NCBI GenBank assembly: GCA_031291415.1
Contig: JARLJB010000058.1
Coordinates: forward strand, 1-64,000
Direction: 5' to 3'
DNA: 64,000 nt
Source: Telmatospirillum sp.
Lineage (GTDB): Bacteria > Pseudomonadota > Alphaproteobacteria > Rhodospirillales > Magnetospirillaceae
The position numbers were made by a program, and so were the translations under genes. The notes beneath the pieces were generated by a model. It was not told the origin of the DNA and searched no databases. It saw only the letters and a program-made list of their open reading frames with translations. The stretch's first letter is position 1, and each line of letters starts with the position of its first letter. Positions 54,014-63,392 of the stretch are shown here, in pieces.

Positions 54014-55830
54014 TGGCTCCCCCGCTCATTGCCCTGCGCAACGGATTCGTCACCTTCGGCGGCCGCCCCCTGTTCACCGGGGTCACCTTGCAGGTCGGCC
54101 GCGGAGAAAAATGCTGCCTGGTCGGTCGTAACGGCAGCGGCAAATCGACCTTGCTCAAGGTCCTGGCCGGCGTCGTTCACCTGGATTCCGGCGAGCACTT
54201 CCAGCAACCGGGTGTCCGCCTGGCCCATCTCGACCAGGATCCGGCGATCGATGCGCCATCCGTCGCCGATTGGGTGGCGACCGGCTTGCCGGAGGGCGAA
54301 CGCGACCAGCGCTATCGCGTCGATGCCATGCTGGAAGCGCTGAAGATCGACGGCGGACGCTCACCGGCCAATCTCTCGGGCGGGGAAAGCCGCCGGGCCG
54401 CGCTGGCCCGCGCCCTGGTCGGCGATCCGGACGCCCTGCTGCTGGACGAGCCGACCAACCATCTCGACCTTCCGACCATCATGTGGCTGGAAAACCATCT
54501 TCAAGCTTTCAAGGGCGCCCTGGTGACGGTCAGCCATGACCGCGCCTTTCTGTCGGCCGTATCGCGTCAAACCTTGTGGCTCGACCGCGGCGTGGTCCGC
54601 CGCAATGAAAGCGGTTTTGCCGGTTTCGAGGCTTGGCAGGAAGAGATCTACGCCGCCGAGGACGCCGAGCAGGACCGCATGGACAAGCGGCTGGCCGCCG
54701 AAACTCATTGGCTGCATCGCGGCGTTACCGCACGGCGCAAGCGGAACATGGGACGGCTTCGGGCCCTCATGGCGCTCCGCCAGGAACGCTCCGACCGGAT
54801 CAAGGTGCAGGGCTCGGTCAAGCTCGACGTCGAGTCGGGCGAAACATCGGGCAAGATGGTGATCGAAGCCAAGGACATCACCAAGGCCTTTGGCGAGCAG
54901 ATGATCGTCAAGGGATTCAGCACGCGGATCAGTCGCGGCGACCGGGTCGGATTGATCGGTCCCAACGGGGCCGGCAAAACCACGCTTCTCAGTCTGCTGA
55001 CGGGAACGCTGCCCGTCGATTCCGGATCGATCCGGCTGGGCACCAACCTGCAGATCGCCGTCTACGATCAGCGCCGCACGCAACTCGACCCCGAAGCCAC
55101 CGTCTGGGATACCCTCACCGACGGAGCCGGCGACAATATCTCGGTACGCGGCACGCCGCGGCATGTGATGAGCTATCTGCGCGACTTCCTCTTCGAGGAC
55201 CGTCAGGCGCAATCTCCGGTAAAATCGCTGTCGGGCGGCGAGCGCAACCGCCTGCTGCTCGCCAAATTGCTGGCCAAGCCCTCGAATCTCCTGGTCCTCG
55301 ACGAGCCGACCAACGACCTCGACATGGACACGCTCGACCTTCTGGAAGAGACGCTGGCCGACTATGACGGCACGCTGCTGTTGGTCAGCCACGATCGTGA
55401 TTTCATCGACCGTCTGGTCACCAGCGTCATCGCCGTCGAGGGAAACGGGCAGATCGACGAATATGTCGGCGGCTATTCCGACTACCAGCGCTGGCGTACG
55501 GCGGCTGATGCCGACAGCGGGCCTGCGGTGACGCGAGCCAGCGCCAAACAGGCCACCGTCGCCATCGCGCCACGCCCGAAAACCGCCACAAAGCTCACCT
55601 ACAAGGAACAACGGGAATTGGACGAGCTTCCGGCCCGGCAGGAAAGTCTGCAGACCGAGATCGCCAATCTGGAAACATCGCTCACCGACCCCGCTCTCTA
55701 CAGCCGGGATCCGAAGCGCTTTGCCACGGTCAGCGAGCGGCTGATGGCAGCCCGCCATGAATTGGCGGCGGCCGAGGAACGATGGCTGGAACTCGAAATG
55801 AAACGGGAAGAGTTGTCGGCCGGGAGGTAA
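54013..55830 (+). CDS. uup: ABC-F family ATPase (Uup-like)
   Basis: A 605-residue twin-ATPase protein without membrane segments. Domain 1 has Walker A GRNGSGKS (38-45) and LSGGESRRAALARAL. Domain 2 has GPNGAGKTT (about 316-324) and LSGGERNRLLLAKLL. A linker lies between, and a C-terminal coiled coil (about 530-600) is diagnostic of Uup-type ABC-F proteins, which bind ribosomes or branched DNA. It is coupled to the djlA-like gene. Confidence in the exact subfamily is moderate. Confidence 0.87.
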   Translation: MAPPLIALRNGFVTFGGRPLFTGVTLQVGRGEKCCLVGRNGSGKSTLLKVLAGVVHLDSGEHFQQPGVRLAHLDQDPAIDAPSVADWVATGLPEGERDQRYRVDAMLEALKIDGGRSPANLSGGESRRAALARALVGDPDALLLDEPTNHLDLPTIMWLENHLQAFKGALVTVSHDRAFLSAVSRQTLWLDRGVVRRNESGFAGFEAWQEEIYAAEDAEQDRMDKRLAAETHWLHRGVTARRKRNMGRLRALMALRQERSDRIKVQGSVKLDVESGETSGKMVIEAKDITKAFGEQMIVKGFSTRISRGDRVGLIGPNGAGKTTLLSLLTGTLPVDSGSIRLGTNLQIAVYDQRRTQLDPEATVWDTLTDGAGDNISVRGTPRHVMSYLRDFLFEDRQAQSPVKSLSGGERNRLLLAKLLAKPSNLLVLDEPTNDLDMDTLDLLEETLADYDGTLLLVSHDRDFIDRLVTSVIAVEGNGQIDEYVGGYSDYQRWRTAADADSGPAVTRASAKQATVAIAPRPKTATKLTYKEQRELDELPARQESLQTEIANLETSLTDPALYSRDPKRFATVSERLMAARHELAAAEERWLELEMKREELSAGR

Positions 55831-55889
55831 GGGAACACCAGGGCGTGTCGTCAGTTACGTCAAAGGTTCGTCTGCCGGTATTTTGTAGT

Positions 55890-56194
55890 CGTCATCCCCG
55901 CGAAAGCGCTAGGGCATGCACACATCTGTGAATTTGTTTTGTTTTTCATGTGCGGACCTGGGAGATGGCCGTCAGAAAAAAGTCGTCATTCCCGCGCAAG
56001 CGGGAATCCACAACCGGCGGAATTGGGCCCTGGCGCTGCGTGGATTCCCGCTTGCGCGGGAATGACGGGAGAACGGACGGAAATGTGTGCATGCCCTAGC
56101 GCGAAAGCGGGGATCCATGGTTGGAAAAAACGATGACTTTGCGACCGAAGATAGTTTGTGATGCGGCATGGATTCCCGCTTTCGCGGAAATGAC
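55890..56194. repeat. Older palindromic repeat interrupted by a MITE
   Basis: The left end CGTCATCCCCGCGAAAGCG (55890-55908) continues, after the insertion, as GGGGATCCATGG (56108-56119). A matching opposite arm ATGGATTCCCGCTTTCGCGG lies near 56168-56187, followed by AATGACGG. The element belongs to the widespread GTCATTCCCGCG-type family. It sits in the 409-bp gap between the ABC-F gene and the amidase, which contains no coding sequence. Confidence 0.75.
55909..56099. mobile_element. 191-bp MITE with 17-bp terminal inverted repeats
   Basis: The ends CTAGGGCATGCACACAT (55909-55925) and ATGTGTGCATGCCCTAG (56083-56099) are perfect inverted repeats. They are flanked by the 10-bp direct repeat CGCGAAAGCG (55899-55908 and 56100-56109), a target-site duplication. 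The inside is non-coding and contains a further 27-bp inverted repeat (55984-56010 with 56041-56067). The source transposase is not in the window; duplication length and repeat size are compatible with an IS4-like parent, which is inference. Confidence 0.85.
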
Positions 56195-56239
56195 GGGAAA
56201 ATGCGACAGAAGAACCGTAACTGACGACAGGCTCTAGGC

Positions 56240-56938
56240 ATGATCCTGTGTCCGTCGCCCAATTTCGACCAGCGCCCTGCCGACGTGCCGGTCGACATGC
56301 TGGTCTTGCATTACACCGGCATGCCGGACCGGGACAGGGCTTTGGCCCGCCTGCTCGATCCGGCGGCGGAGGTATCGGCCCATTACCTGATCGACGAAGA
56401 CGGAACCTGCTATCGCCTGGTCGGCGAAGACTTTCGGGCCTGGCATGCCGGACGGTCGGCATGGCGGGGCTTTGGCAACGTCAATGCCCGCTCGGTGGGG
56501 ATCGAACTCGTCAACCCGGGACATGAATTCGGCTATCGCCCGTTCCCCGACCGTCAGATGGCGGCCCTGATCGACCTCGCGCAGGGGATTTTACGCCGTC
56601 ATCCGATCCCGCCCCGCAACGTCGTCGGCCATTCGGACGTGGCGCCGCGACGCAAGGAGGATCCTGGCGAATTTTTCAACTGGAAAGCGTTGGCCGAACA
56701 GGGAATCGGCGTATGGCCGACGGTCTCAGGCAACTCTTTGCCGGCGGGCACGGTCGACGATTGGCGGGATCTATTGGCTGCCTGGGGGTACGACATCGTC
56801 GATCAACCCGGAGAATCGGGCGAAGCCGGCCGCGCCGCCCTGGTGGCTTTTCAGCGACATTTCCGCCCGGCCCGCTTCGATGGTGTCGCCGACGCAGAGA
56901 CGATTCGAACTCTGCGTGCGCTCCCCGGTATGCTCTGA
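56240..56938 (+). CDS. N-acetylmuramoyl-L-alanine amidase (Amidase_2 + PG-binding)
   Basis: A 232-residue AmpD/AmiD-type amidase that removes stem peptides from muropeptides. Zinc ligands are His24 (VLHYTG), His131 (VGHSDVAP) and Asp141 (KEDPGEFF), with the conserved Glu in GIELVNPG. A peptidoglycan-binding-1-like domain follows (from about residue 165). No signal peptide is visible, so it probably acts in cytoplasmic recycling or is exported otherwise. It is the last gene before rnpB and the dcw cluster. Confidence 0.88.
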   Translation: MILCPSPNFDQRPADVPVDMLVLHYTGMPDRDRALARLLDPAAEVSAHYLIDEDGTCYRLVGEDFRAWHAGRSAWRGFGNVNARSVGIELVNPGHEFGYRPFPDRQMAALIDLAQGILRRHPIPPRNVVGHSDVAPRRKEDPGEFFNWKALAEQGIGVWPTVSGNSLPAGTVDDWRDLLAAWGYDIVDQPGESGEAGRAALVAFQRHFRPARFDGVADAETIRTLRALPGML

Positions 56939-57087
56939 GAAAAATAGTCGCGCCCTCGGCAAGTGTGATGACCATCACACCAATTGCCGTAAAGTATTCG
57001 ACAAGCGAAAGACTAATTTTCATTGCCCCGTCCGGCCTGCGCACGGAGCCCTTGCGCTGGCCGGCCGGAACGCCTAGCTTTCGCGCT

Positions 57088-57506
<419 letters not shown>

Positions 57507-57841
57507 AAATTTCTCCGGACTTATTTATAAGAATAATCGCCAGCCCGGGACATTGGGTGGACAATGCCGGAGTTGTCGAAAAGACCGGAGCGCGGAACGC
57601 CGGTCAGCCTCTGACGAAGACGTCAAATTCGCCAGCTTTTCCGACAAAATGGGGCGGTTCGGCAGGACGGATCTAGACATGGAACGGAATGCGAACGACC
57701 CTCTCAGGGAGTGTTCACACATCGTTGTAACGTTATGCAATAAAACGTTTTTTGGCGTTTGAATGAATTACAAGAAAAGTTCGGCCTCGATTGTAAGAAA
57801 ACGTCCTTTCGCCTTGATTTTTTAGTGCAGAACGATTGACT
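57507..57841. other. Gap between rnpB and the mraZ operator
   Basis: Immediately after rnpB come T/A-rich bases (AAATTTCTCC, then TTATTTATAAG), a likely termination zone. The rest becomes AT-rich toward 57735-57840 and probably contains the mraZ promoter. No ORF here has convincing homology or a ribosome site. Confidence 0.45.
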
Positions 57842-57866
57842 GCCCATGATTTCCCATGATATCCCA
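57842..57866. promoter_or_regulatory. MraZ operator (three TGGGN boxes)
   Basis: Read on the minus strand, TGGGA-N5-TGGGA-N5-TGGGC occupies 57866 down to 57842. This matches the known MraZ recognition pattern of TGGGN boxes every 10 bp. It lies 90 bp upstream of mraZ, consistent with MraZ autoregulation of the dcw operon. Confidence 0.75.
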
Positions 57867-57955
57867 TATGAACCCGGGAAACGCCATCACCATGTCCAAA
57901 TTGCGCTGTCTCGGGGACTACTGGATGAAACAGGGGGCTTTGGGGCGGGCGACAG

Positions 57956-58429
57956 ATGGCGCTGTTCGTATCCACCTATATCAACAAGGTCGACCGCAAG
58001 GGACGGGTCTCCGTTCCGGCGCAGTTTCGTGCTGCCCTTAACATCCCCGCCCAACCGGTCTTTGTCCTCTATCCGTCCTTCACCTTGTCGGCAATCGAAG
58101 GATGCAACGTCGACTTCCTTGAAAAGCTGGCCGACAGCACATCGACGTCCTTCGATCTGTTCTCGACGGAACAAGAAGACATCAACACCCTGATTTTCTC
58201 CGTATCCCACCAGTTGACCTGCGACCCCGACGGCCGCGTCGTGCTGCCTGAGGAAATCATGGCGCATGCGAACATCACCGAGCAGGCGGCGTTCGTCGGC
58301 AAAGGCAAAACCTTCCAGATCTGGGAACCCGAGGCGCTCAAGGCTCACACCGCCGCGGCCCGCGCCCGCGCCATGCAAAATCGTCCGCAGATTTCCCTGC
58401 GCGCCTCTCCGGCTGCGGAGGAGAAATGA
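57956..58429 (+). CDS. mraZ: Transcriptional regulator MraZ
   Basis: A 157-residue protein with two SpoVT-AbrB (swapped-hairpin) repeats, starting [20 protein letters not shown] and [14 protein letters not shown]. It is the first dcw-cluster gene and represses it in other bacteria through TGGGN boxes, three of which are just upstream. The last ~20 residues are a charged tail. Its stop overlaps rsmH by 4 nt. Confidence 0.95.
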   Translation: MALFVSTYINKVDRKGRVSVPAQFRAALNIPAQPVFVLYPSFTLSAIEGCNVDFLEKLADSTSTSFDLFSTEQEDINTLIFSVSHQLTCDPDGRVVLPEEIMAHANITEQAAFVGKGKTFQIWEPEALKAHTAAARARAMQNRPQISLRASPAAEEK

Positions 58430-59388
58430 GCGCCGTGCCGCACATTTCCGTCCTTCTGAAGGAAGTCGTCGAGGGACTGGCGCCGAAATCCGGCGCCGTC
58501 TATGTCGACGGCACTTTTGGCGCCGGAGGTTATTCGCGGGCACTGCTCGACGCCGCCGACTGCCGGGTCATCGGTATCGACCGCGATCCCTCGGCGGTGG
58601 CGCGCGGGGAGGAGCTGTCCAGGCAGTATGGCGGTCGACTGACCATGCTGGCCGGCCGCTTCGGTGACATGGACCGGCTATTGGCCGATCAAGGACTTCG
58701 GGACGTCGACGGCGTCGCGCTCGATCTTGGCGTATCCTCGATGCAGATCGATGAAGCCGAACGGGGTTTTTCTTTCCAGAAAGACGGCCCGCTCGACATG
58801 CGCATGGAAAAGGCCGGTCTCAGCGCCGCCGACATGGTCAATACCCTGCCGGAAATCGAACTGGCCGACATCATTTGGCGTTTCGGCGAGGAACGGCATT
58901 CCCGACGCGTCGCCCGCGCCATCGTCACCGACCGCAAACTGCAGCCGTTCGAGACGACCCGGCAACTGGCCGAATTGGTCCGCCGTGTGGTTCCCCGCTC
59001 GAAGGATGGCATCGACCCGGCAACACGGACATTCCAGGGCTTGCGGATCGCCGTCAACGACGAACTTGGCGAAATCGATCGCGGTTTGGCCGCCGCGGAA
59101 CGCCTGCTGCGGTCGGAAGGACGCCTGGCTGTGGTCTCCTTTCATTCGCTGGAAGACCGCGCGGTCAAGGAATTCCTCAAACGGCGCAGCGGGGCCGACA
59201 TTCGCCCAAGCCGCCATTTGCCGGTCGCCGCCGTCGCGCCCGCCGCCAGCTTCCGCCTGCTGACCAGAAAGCCGGTGCAACCCGGCGCCGACGAACTTGC
59301 CGCCAATCCCCGGGCCCGGTCGTCGCGCCTGCGCCTTGCCGAACGGCTGCCCGCTCCGGCGTGGCCGGCGTCGGAAGGACGGGCATGA
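58426..59388 (+). CDS. rsmH: 16S rRNA (cytosine1402-N4)-methyltransferase RsmH
   Basis: A 320-residue SAM-dependent enzyme that methylates C1402 of 16S rRNA. Conserved blocks are [51 protein letters not shown] and [13 protein letters not shown]. Typical length. The start and stop both overlap neighbours by 4 nt, showing tight coupling in the cluster. Confidence 0.96.
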   Translation: MSAVPHISVLLKEVVEGLAPKSGAVYVDGTFGAGGYSRALLDAADCRVIGIDRDPSAVARGEELSRQYGGRLTMLAGRFGDMDRLLADQGLRDVDGVALDLGVSSMQIDEAERGFSFQKDGPLDMRMEKAGLSAADMVNTLPEIELADIIWRFGEERHSRRVARAIVTDRKLQPFETTRQLAELVRRVVPRSKDGIDPATRTFQGLRIAVNDELGEIDRGLAAAERLLRSEGRLAVVSFHSLEDRAVKEFLKRRSGADIRPSRHLPVAAVAPAASFRLLTRKPVQPGADELAANPRARSSRLRLAERLPAPAWPASEGRA

Positions 59389-60212
59389 TGCGCGCCGCCA
59401 CCATTCTCTGGGCCGCCCTCGCAGCCGTGGCCGGTACCGGCCTCTTCATGTTGAAATATGAGGTCCAGGCACAGGAACAGCGCCTTTCCGGACTGCATAA
59501 GGACATTATCGAAGCACAGGAACAGATCCACGTGCTGAAGGCCGAGTGGAGCTATCTGAACGAGCCGGCGCGCCTGCGCGAACAGGCCGAACGCCATCTT
59601 GGCCTGCATCCCTTGAAGCCGAGCCAGATCACCACGATCGCAGCTTTGCCGATGCGCGAACCGTTGGCGCCCGAGCCGCCGGTGGCTGCCGGGCCGCAGG
59701 TCGAGCCCCAGGCCGCCCCGGCCGTCGTCATCCCGGAAACCCCGGTCGTCACGCGGCGTTCGCCTGGCACGCAGGCACCCGCCGCCGGAGCCAATGCGAC
59801 ATCGAAGCCGAAACAGGCGCCGGCCGTCGTGCCGAAAAAACCGGCCCGCAGCATGACCGCCCAGGTGACGGCGCCTGCCGCCCCGGCAAAAAGCGCCGCA
59901 GCCAGACCGGCTCCGATGCCGACGCCGGCACCGGTGGAAAAGCCGACGGCCGTCGTGAAAGCGGCCGCCGCGCAGACGACGGCGATCAAACCAGCCCGCC
60001 AACGCGACGCGGTGGCCCCGATCACGCCGGCTCCGGTGCCCGCTCCCGCGCAACGTCCGGCCGCCGGCACGGCGACCTACGCCAGCGCCCCGGCCAGCAA
60101 ACCGCCGGCAACGGGTAACTCCGGCACCTCGGCCAATGCCGGCAACGTCATGGTGATCAAATCGCCGGCCCTGGCCGAGCCGGAAGTGGCAAGTACACGG
60201 GTGCGGCCATGA
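59385..60212 (+). CDS. ftsL: Cell division protein FtsL with long Ala/Pro-rich extension
   Basis: Position and N-terminus identify FtsL. It has a single membrane helix (about residues 6-22), then a coiled coil ([35 protein letters not shown]) leading to a [11 protein letters not shown] motif. FtsL joins FtsB and FtsQ at the divisome. The protein is 275 residues, about twice the usual size, because a low-complexity Ala/Pro/Lys tail follows residue 85. Start ATG 59385 overlaps the rsmH stop; ATG 59388 is the alternative. Confidence 0.88.
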   Translation: MMRAATILWAALAAVAGTGLFMLKYEVQAQEQRLSGLHKDIIEAQEQIHVLKAEWSYLNEPARLREQAERHLGLHPLKPSQITTIAALPMREPLAPEPPVAAGPQVEPQAAPAVVIPETPVVTRRSPGTQAPAAGANATSKPKQAPAVVPKKPARSMTAQVTAPAAPAKSAAARPAPMPTPAPVEKPTAVVKAAAAQTTAIKPARQRDAVAPITPAPVPAPAQRPAAGTATYASAPASKPPATGNSGTSANAGNVMVIKSPALAEPEVASTRVRP

Positions 60213-61969
60213 TAAAATTATTTGGGCGTCGTCCGGACGTCTACTCGGACGAAGACACCGAGACCTCGGCGACATTGCATCTCGAAGGCGCCCGTAAAAG
60301 AGCCATCGAGATGGGCCGGACGCGTTTGATCGTCACCGGCGCCATGTTCACGCTGGCCTTTTGCGTGATCGCCGGACGGATGGTCGACGTCACCGTCCTC
60401 AAAGGCGTCTCTACTCAACCGACCCATCAAAGCCGCAGCACCGAGCTTGACCTGGAGCGGGCCGATGTGGTCGATCGCAACGGCGTTCTTCTGGCGACCA
60501 GCCTGCCGTCCGTGTCGCTTTACGCCCACCCGCGCGAAATCCTCGACAAGGCCCAGGCGGCACAAAAGGTCGCCGGCGTCCTGCCCGATCTCAACGCCGC
60601 CGAGCTCCGCACCAAGCTTCAGGGCGACCGCGCTTTCATCTATCTGCGCCGCAATCTGACGCCGCGCCAGGAATACGAAATCAACGCTCTCGGCATCCCC
60701 GGGCTTTATTTCGAGAAGGCGGAAAAGCGCATCTATCCGCAGAGCGAGCTGACGGCCCACGTGGTCGGCCTGACCGATCTCGACAACAAGGGCATCGCCG
60801 GCATCGAGAAAACCTTCGAAAACGAACTGAAGGCCCGCCGCGACCCATTGCGCCTGTCGCTCGACATTCGGGTCCAGACCGTCATGCGCAACGAACTGGC
60901 CAAGGCCGTCGCCGATTTTCATGCCATCGGCGGTACTGGTATGGTCATCGACGTGCGCACCGGCGAGATGCTGGCGATGGTCTCGCTCCCCGACTTCAAC
61001 CCCAACAACCTGGCATCGGCGACCCCGGTCGCCATGTTCAACCGGGCGACGCTCGGCGTCTACGAAATGGGCAGCACTTTCAAGCTGTTCAACACCGCCG
61101 CCGCGCTGGATGCCGGCACGGCGACGCTGACCAGCACCTATGATGTCATGCACCGGATCAAGGTGGCCCGGTTCGAGATCTATGACTACGAGCCCGAACA
61201 TCATCCGCTCACGGTATCGGAGATTCTCAAAGTCTCGTCGAATATCGGTTCGGCCCGGATGGCGCTTGATCTTGGCATCGAAAATCAAAAGGCGTTCATG
61301 ACGCGCATGGGGCTGACCCGCCCGGCCACCGTCGAATTACCGGAAATCAGCACGCCGCTGGTACCCAACCCATGGCGCGAGATCAACTCGATGACCATCG
61401 CCTACGGACATGGCATGGCCGTCTCGCCACTCCATATGATGACGGGCGTCTCGGCTCTGGTGAACGGCGGCTTGTTCCACCCGGCCACCTTGCTCAAGCA
61501 CGAAACCGGCGCCCCGATTCCCGGTCAGCGCGTCATCAAGGCGGAAACTTCGCGGACCATGCGCGATCTGATGCGCATGGTGGTCGTCGAAGGAACCGGC
61601 AAGAAGGGGGATGTTCCCGGCTACGATGTCGGTGGCAAGACGGGGACGGCCGAGAAAAACGGAGCCGGCGGCTATCACCACAAGACGTTGCTGTCCTCCT
61701 TCATCGCCACTTTTCCTGCTTCCAATCCACAATATGTCGTCCTGGCGATGATCGACGAGCCGCAAGGCAACAAGGAAAGCTACGGCTTTGCCACCGCCGG
61801 CTGGACGGCGGCGCCAGTCGTCGGACATGTCATCTCCCAGATCGGCCCGCTGCTTGGCATCATGCCGGCACCGACCCCGGCGGAGCCTTCGGCCAAAGAC
61901 AAGGCTCGGATTGCTCAGAACGTCCCCAACAAGCCGCATCGGGAGGTCACCTTTGCCAAAGCTGAGTGA
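60209..61969 (+). CDS. ftsI: Peptidoglycan transpeptidase FtsI (PBP3)
   Basis: A 586-residue septal class B PBP. A cytoplasmic N-terminus and transmembrane helix (about 40-57) precede a pedestal domain and the transpeptidase domain. Active-site motifs are STFK (Ser289), SSN and KTGT (Lys477). It cross-links septal peptidoglycan and is the target of beta-lactams. Overlaps ftsL by 4 nt and murE by 17 nt. Confidence 0.96.
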   Translation: MIKLFGRRPDVYSDEDTETSATLHLEGARKRAIEMGRTRLIVTGAMFTLAFCVIAGRMVDVTVLKGVSTQPTHQSRSTELDLERADVVDRNGVLLATSLPSVSLYAHPREILDKAQAAQKVAGVLPDLNAAELRTKLQGDRAFIYLRRNLTPRQEYEINALGIPGLYFEKAEKRIYPQSELTAHVVGLTDLDNKGIAGIEKTFENELKARRDPLRLSLDIRVQTVMRNELAKAVADFHAIGGTGMVIDVRTGEMLAMVSLPDFNPNNLASATPVAMFNRATLGVYEMGSTFKLFNTAAALDAGTATLTSTYDVMHRIKVARFEIYDYEPEHHPLTVSEILKVSSNIGSARMALDLGIENQKAFMTRMGLTRPATVELPEISTPLVPNPWREINSMTIAYGHGMAVSPLHMMTGVSALVNGGLFHPATLLKHETGAPIPGQRVIKAETSRTMRDLMRMVVVEGTGKKGDVPGYDVGGKTGTAEKNGAGGYHHKTLLSSFIATFPASNPQYVVLAMIDEPQGNKESYGFATAGWTAAPVVGHVISQIGPLLGIMPAPTPAEPSAKDKARIAQNVPNKPHREVTFAKAE

Positions 61970-63392
61970 GCTCCTGGTTCCCACTCTCGACGCCGACCCC
62001 GAAATCTCCGGCCTCACCGCCGATTCGCGCGCGGTCAATCCCGGCGACCTGTTCGCCGCCCTGCCAGGAACCAAAGCCGACGGACGCGCCTTCATCTCCG
62101 ACGCGGTGGCACGCGGTGCCGCCGCCGTGCTGGCGCCGCTCGGCACGACTTTGCCGAATGACCGCGCCGTCCTGATCGCCGACGACAATCCCAGGCGGCG
62201 CTTTTCCCTGATGGCTGCCCGCTTCTATCCACGCCAACCCGCCGTGATGGTTGCCGTTACGGGAACCAACGGCAAAACCTCGGTCACCCATTTCGCCCGG
62301 CAAATTTGGGAACAGCTCGGTCTCAGCGCTGCCAGCCTGGGAACCACCGGCCTGGTGGCTCCCGGCCGGGTGGGAAAAGGATCGATGACGACACCCGACC
62401 CGGTCAGCCTGCACCGGACCCTTGATGAACTGGCCGCCGACGGCGTCACGCACGGCGCGTTCGAAGCGTCGAGCCACGGCCTCGATCAGTTCCGCCTGGA
62501 TGGCGTCAGGATCTCCGCCAGCGCCTTCACCAACCTGACACGCGACCATCTCGATTATCACGGCAGCATGGACGCCTACTGGCGGGCCAAAAGCCGCTTG
62601 TTCGGCGAGGTCATGGCATCGCACCACGCTGCCGTGATCAATGCCGATTCGCCGCAAGCCGGGCTGTTGTCGAGTCTCTGCCTGGATCGCCGCCATCGCA
62701 TTCTATCGTTCGGGAGCAACGGCAGAGACATTCGCCTGGCCAACATGACTCCGACTGCGGAGGGCCAGGACCTCGATCTCGTGGTTTTTGAACGACTCTA
62801 TCAACTACATCTGCCGCTGGCAGGAAGCTTCCAGGCCTCGAACGCCGCGTGCGCGCTAGGCCTGGTGATCGCCACCGGTTCGCCGGTCGAGGCGGCCGTC
62901 GCCGCGCTCTCTCATTTGCGGGAGGTTCCCGGCCGTTTGCAGAAGGTTGCAACCACCGCCGCCGGTGCCGCCGTCTACGTCGATTTTGCTCATACGCCCG
63001 ACGGTCTGGAGACCGCTCTCAAGGCGCTACGCCCCCACACGGCGGGAAAACTGGTGGTGGTATTCGGGTGCGGCGGCGACCGCGACAAAGGCAAACGTCC
63101 CCTGATGGGACGGATCGCCACCGAATGGGCGGATCGGATCTATGTCACCGATGACAATCCGCGGAGCGAAGATCCGGCCAGCATCCGCCGCCAGATTCTC
63201 ATGGCCTGCCCCGACGCCACGGAGGTCGATGACCGGGCGACGGCCATCCGCATGGCGGTCGGCGGCCTGGCCTCCGGCGATCTTTTGGTGTTGGCCGGGA
63301 AAGGCCATGAAAATGGCCAAATTGTCGGCGACAAGGTTCTCCCCTTCGATGATGCCGTCCAGGCACGTCGCGCGGTGGAGGAATTGTCATGA
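61953..63392 (+). CDS. murE: UDP-MurNAc-tripeptide synthetase MurE (meso-DAP adding)
   Basis: A 479-residue Mur ligase. The P-loop is TGTNGKTS (103-110) and the DNPR motif (401-404) indicates meso-diaminopimelate as the added amino acid, which fits a Gram-negative wall. The C-terminal KGHENGQ segment is typical. A TTG start at 61953 is chosen: GGGAGG ends 6 nt upstream and no suitable ATG is near, so translation is nested within the end of ftsI. Confidence 0.94.
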   Translation: MPKLSELLVPTLDADPEISGLTADSRAVNPGDLFAALPGTKADGRAFISDAVARGAAAVLAPLGTTLPNDRAVLIADDNPRRRFSLMAARFYPRQPAVMVAVTGTNGKTSVTHFARQIWEQLGLSAASLGTTGLVAPGRVGKGSMTTPDPVSLHRTLDELAADGVTHGAFEASSHGLDQFRLDGVRISASAFTNLTRDHLDYHGSMDAYWRAKSRLFGEVMASHHAAVINADSPQAGLLSSLCLDRRHRILSFGSNGRDIRLANMTPTAEGQDLDLVVFERLYQLHLPLAGSFQASNAACALGLVIATGSPVEAAVAALSHLREVPGRLQKVATTAAGAAVYVDFAHTPDGLETALKALRPHTAGKLVVVFGCGGDRDKGKRPLMGRIATEWADRIYVTDDNPRSEDPASIRRQILMACPDATEVDDRATAIRMAVGGLASGDLLVLAGKGHENGQIVGDKVLPFDDAVQARRAVEELS

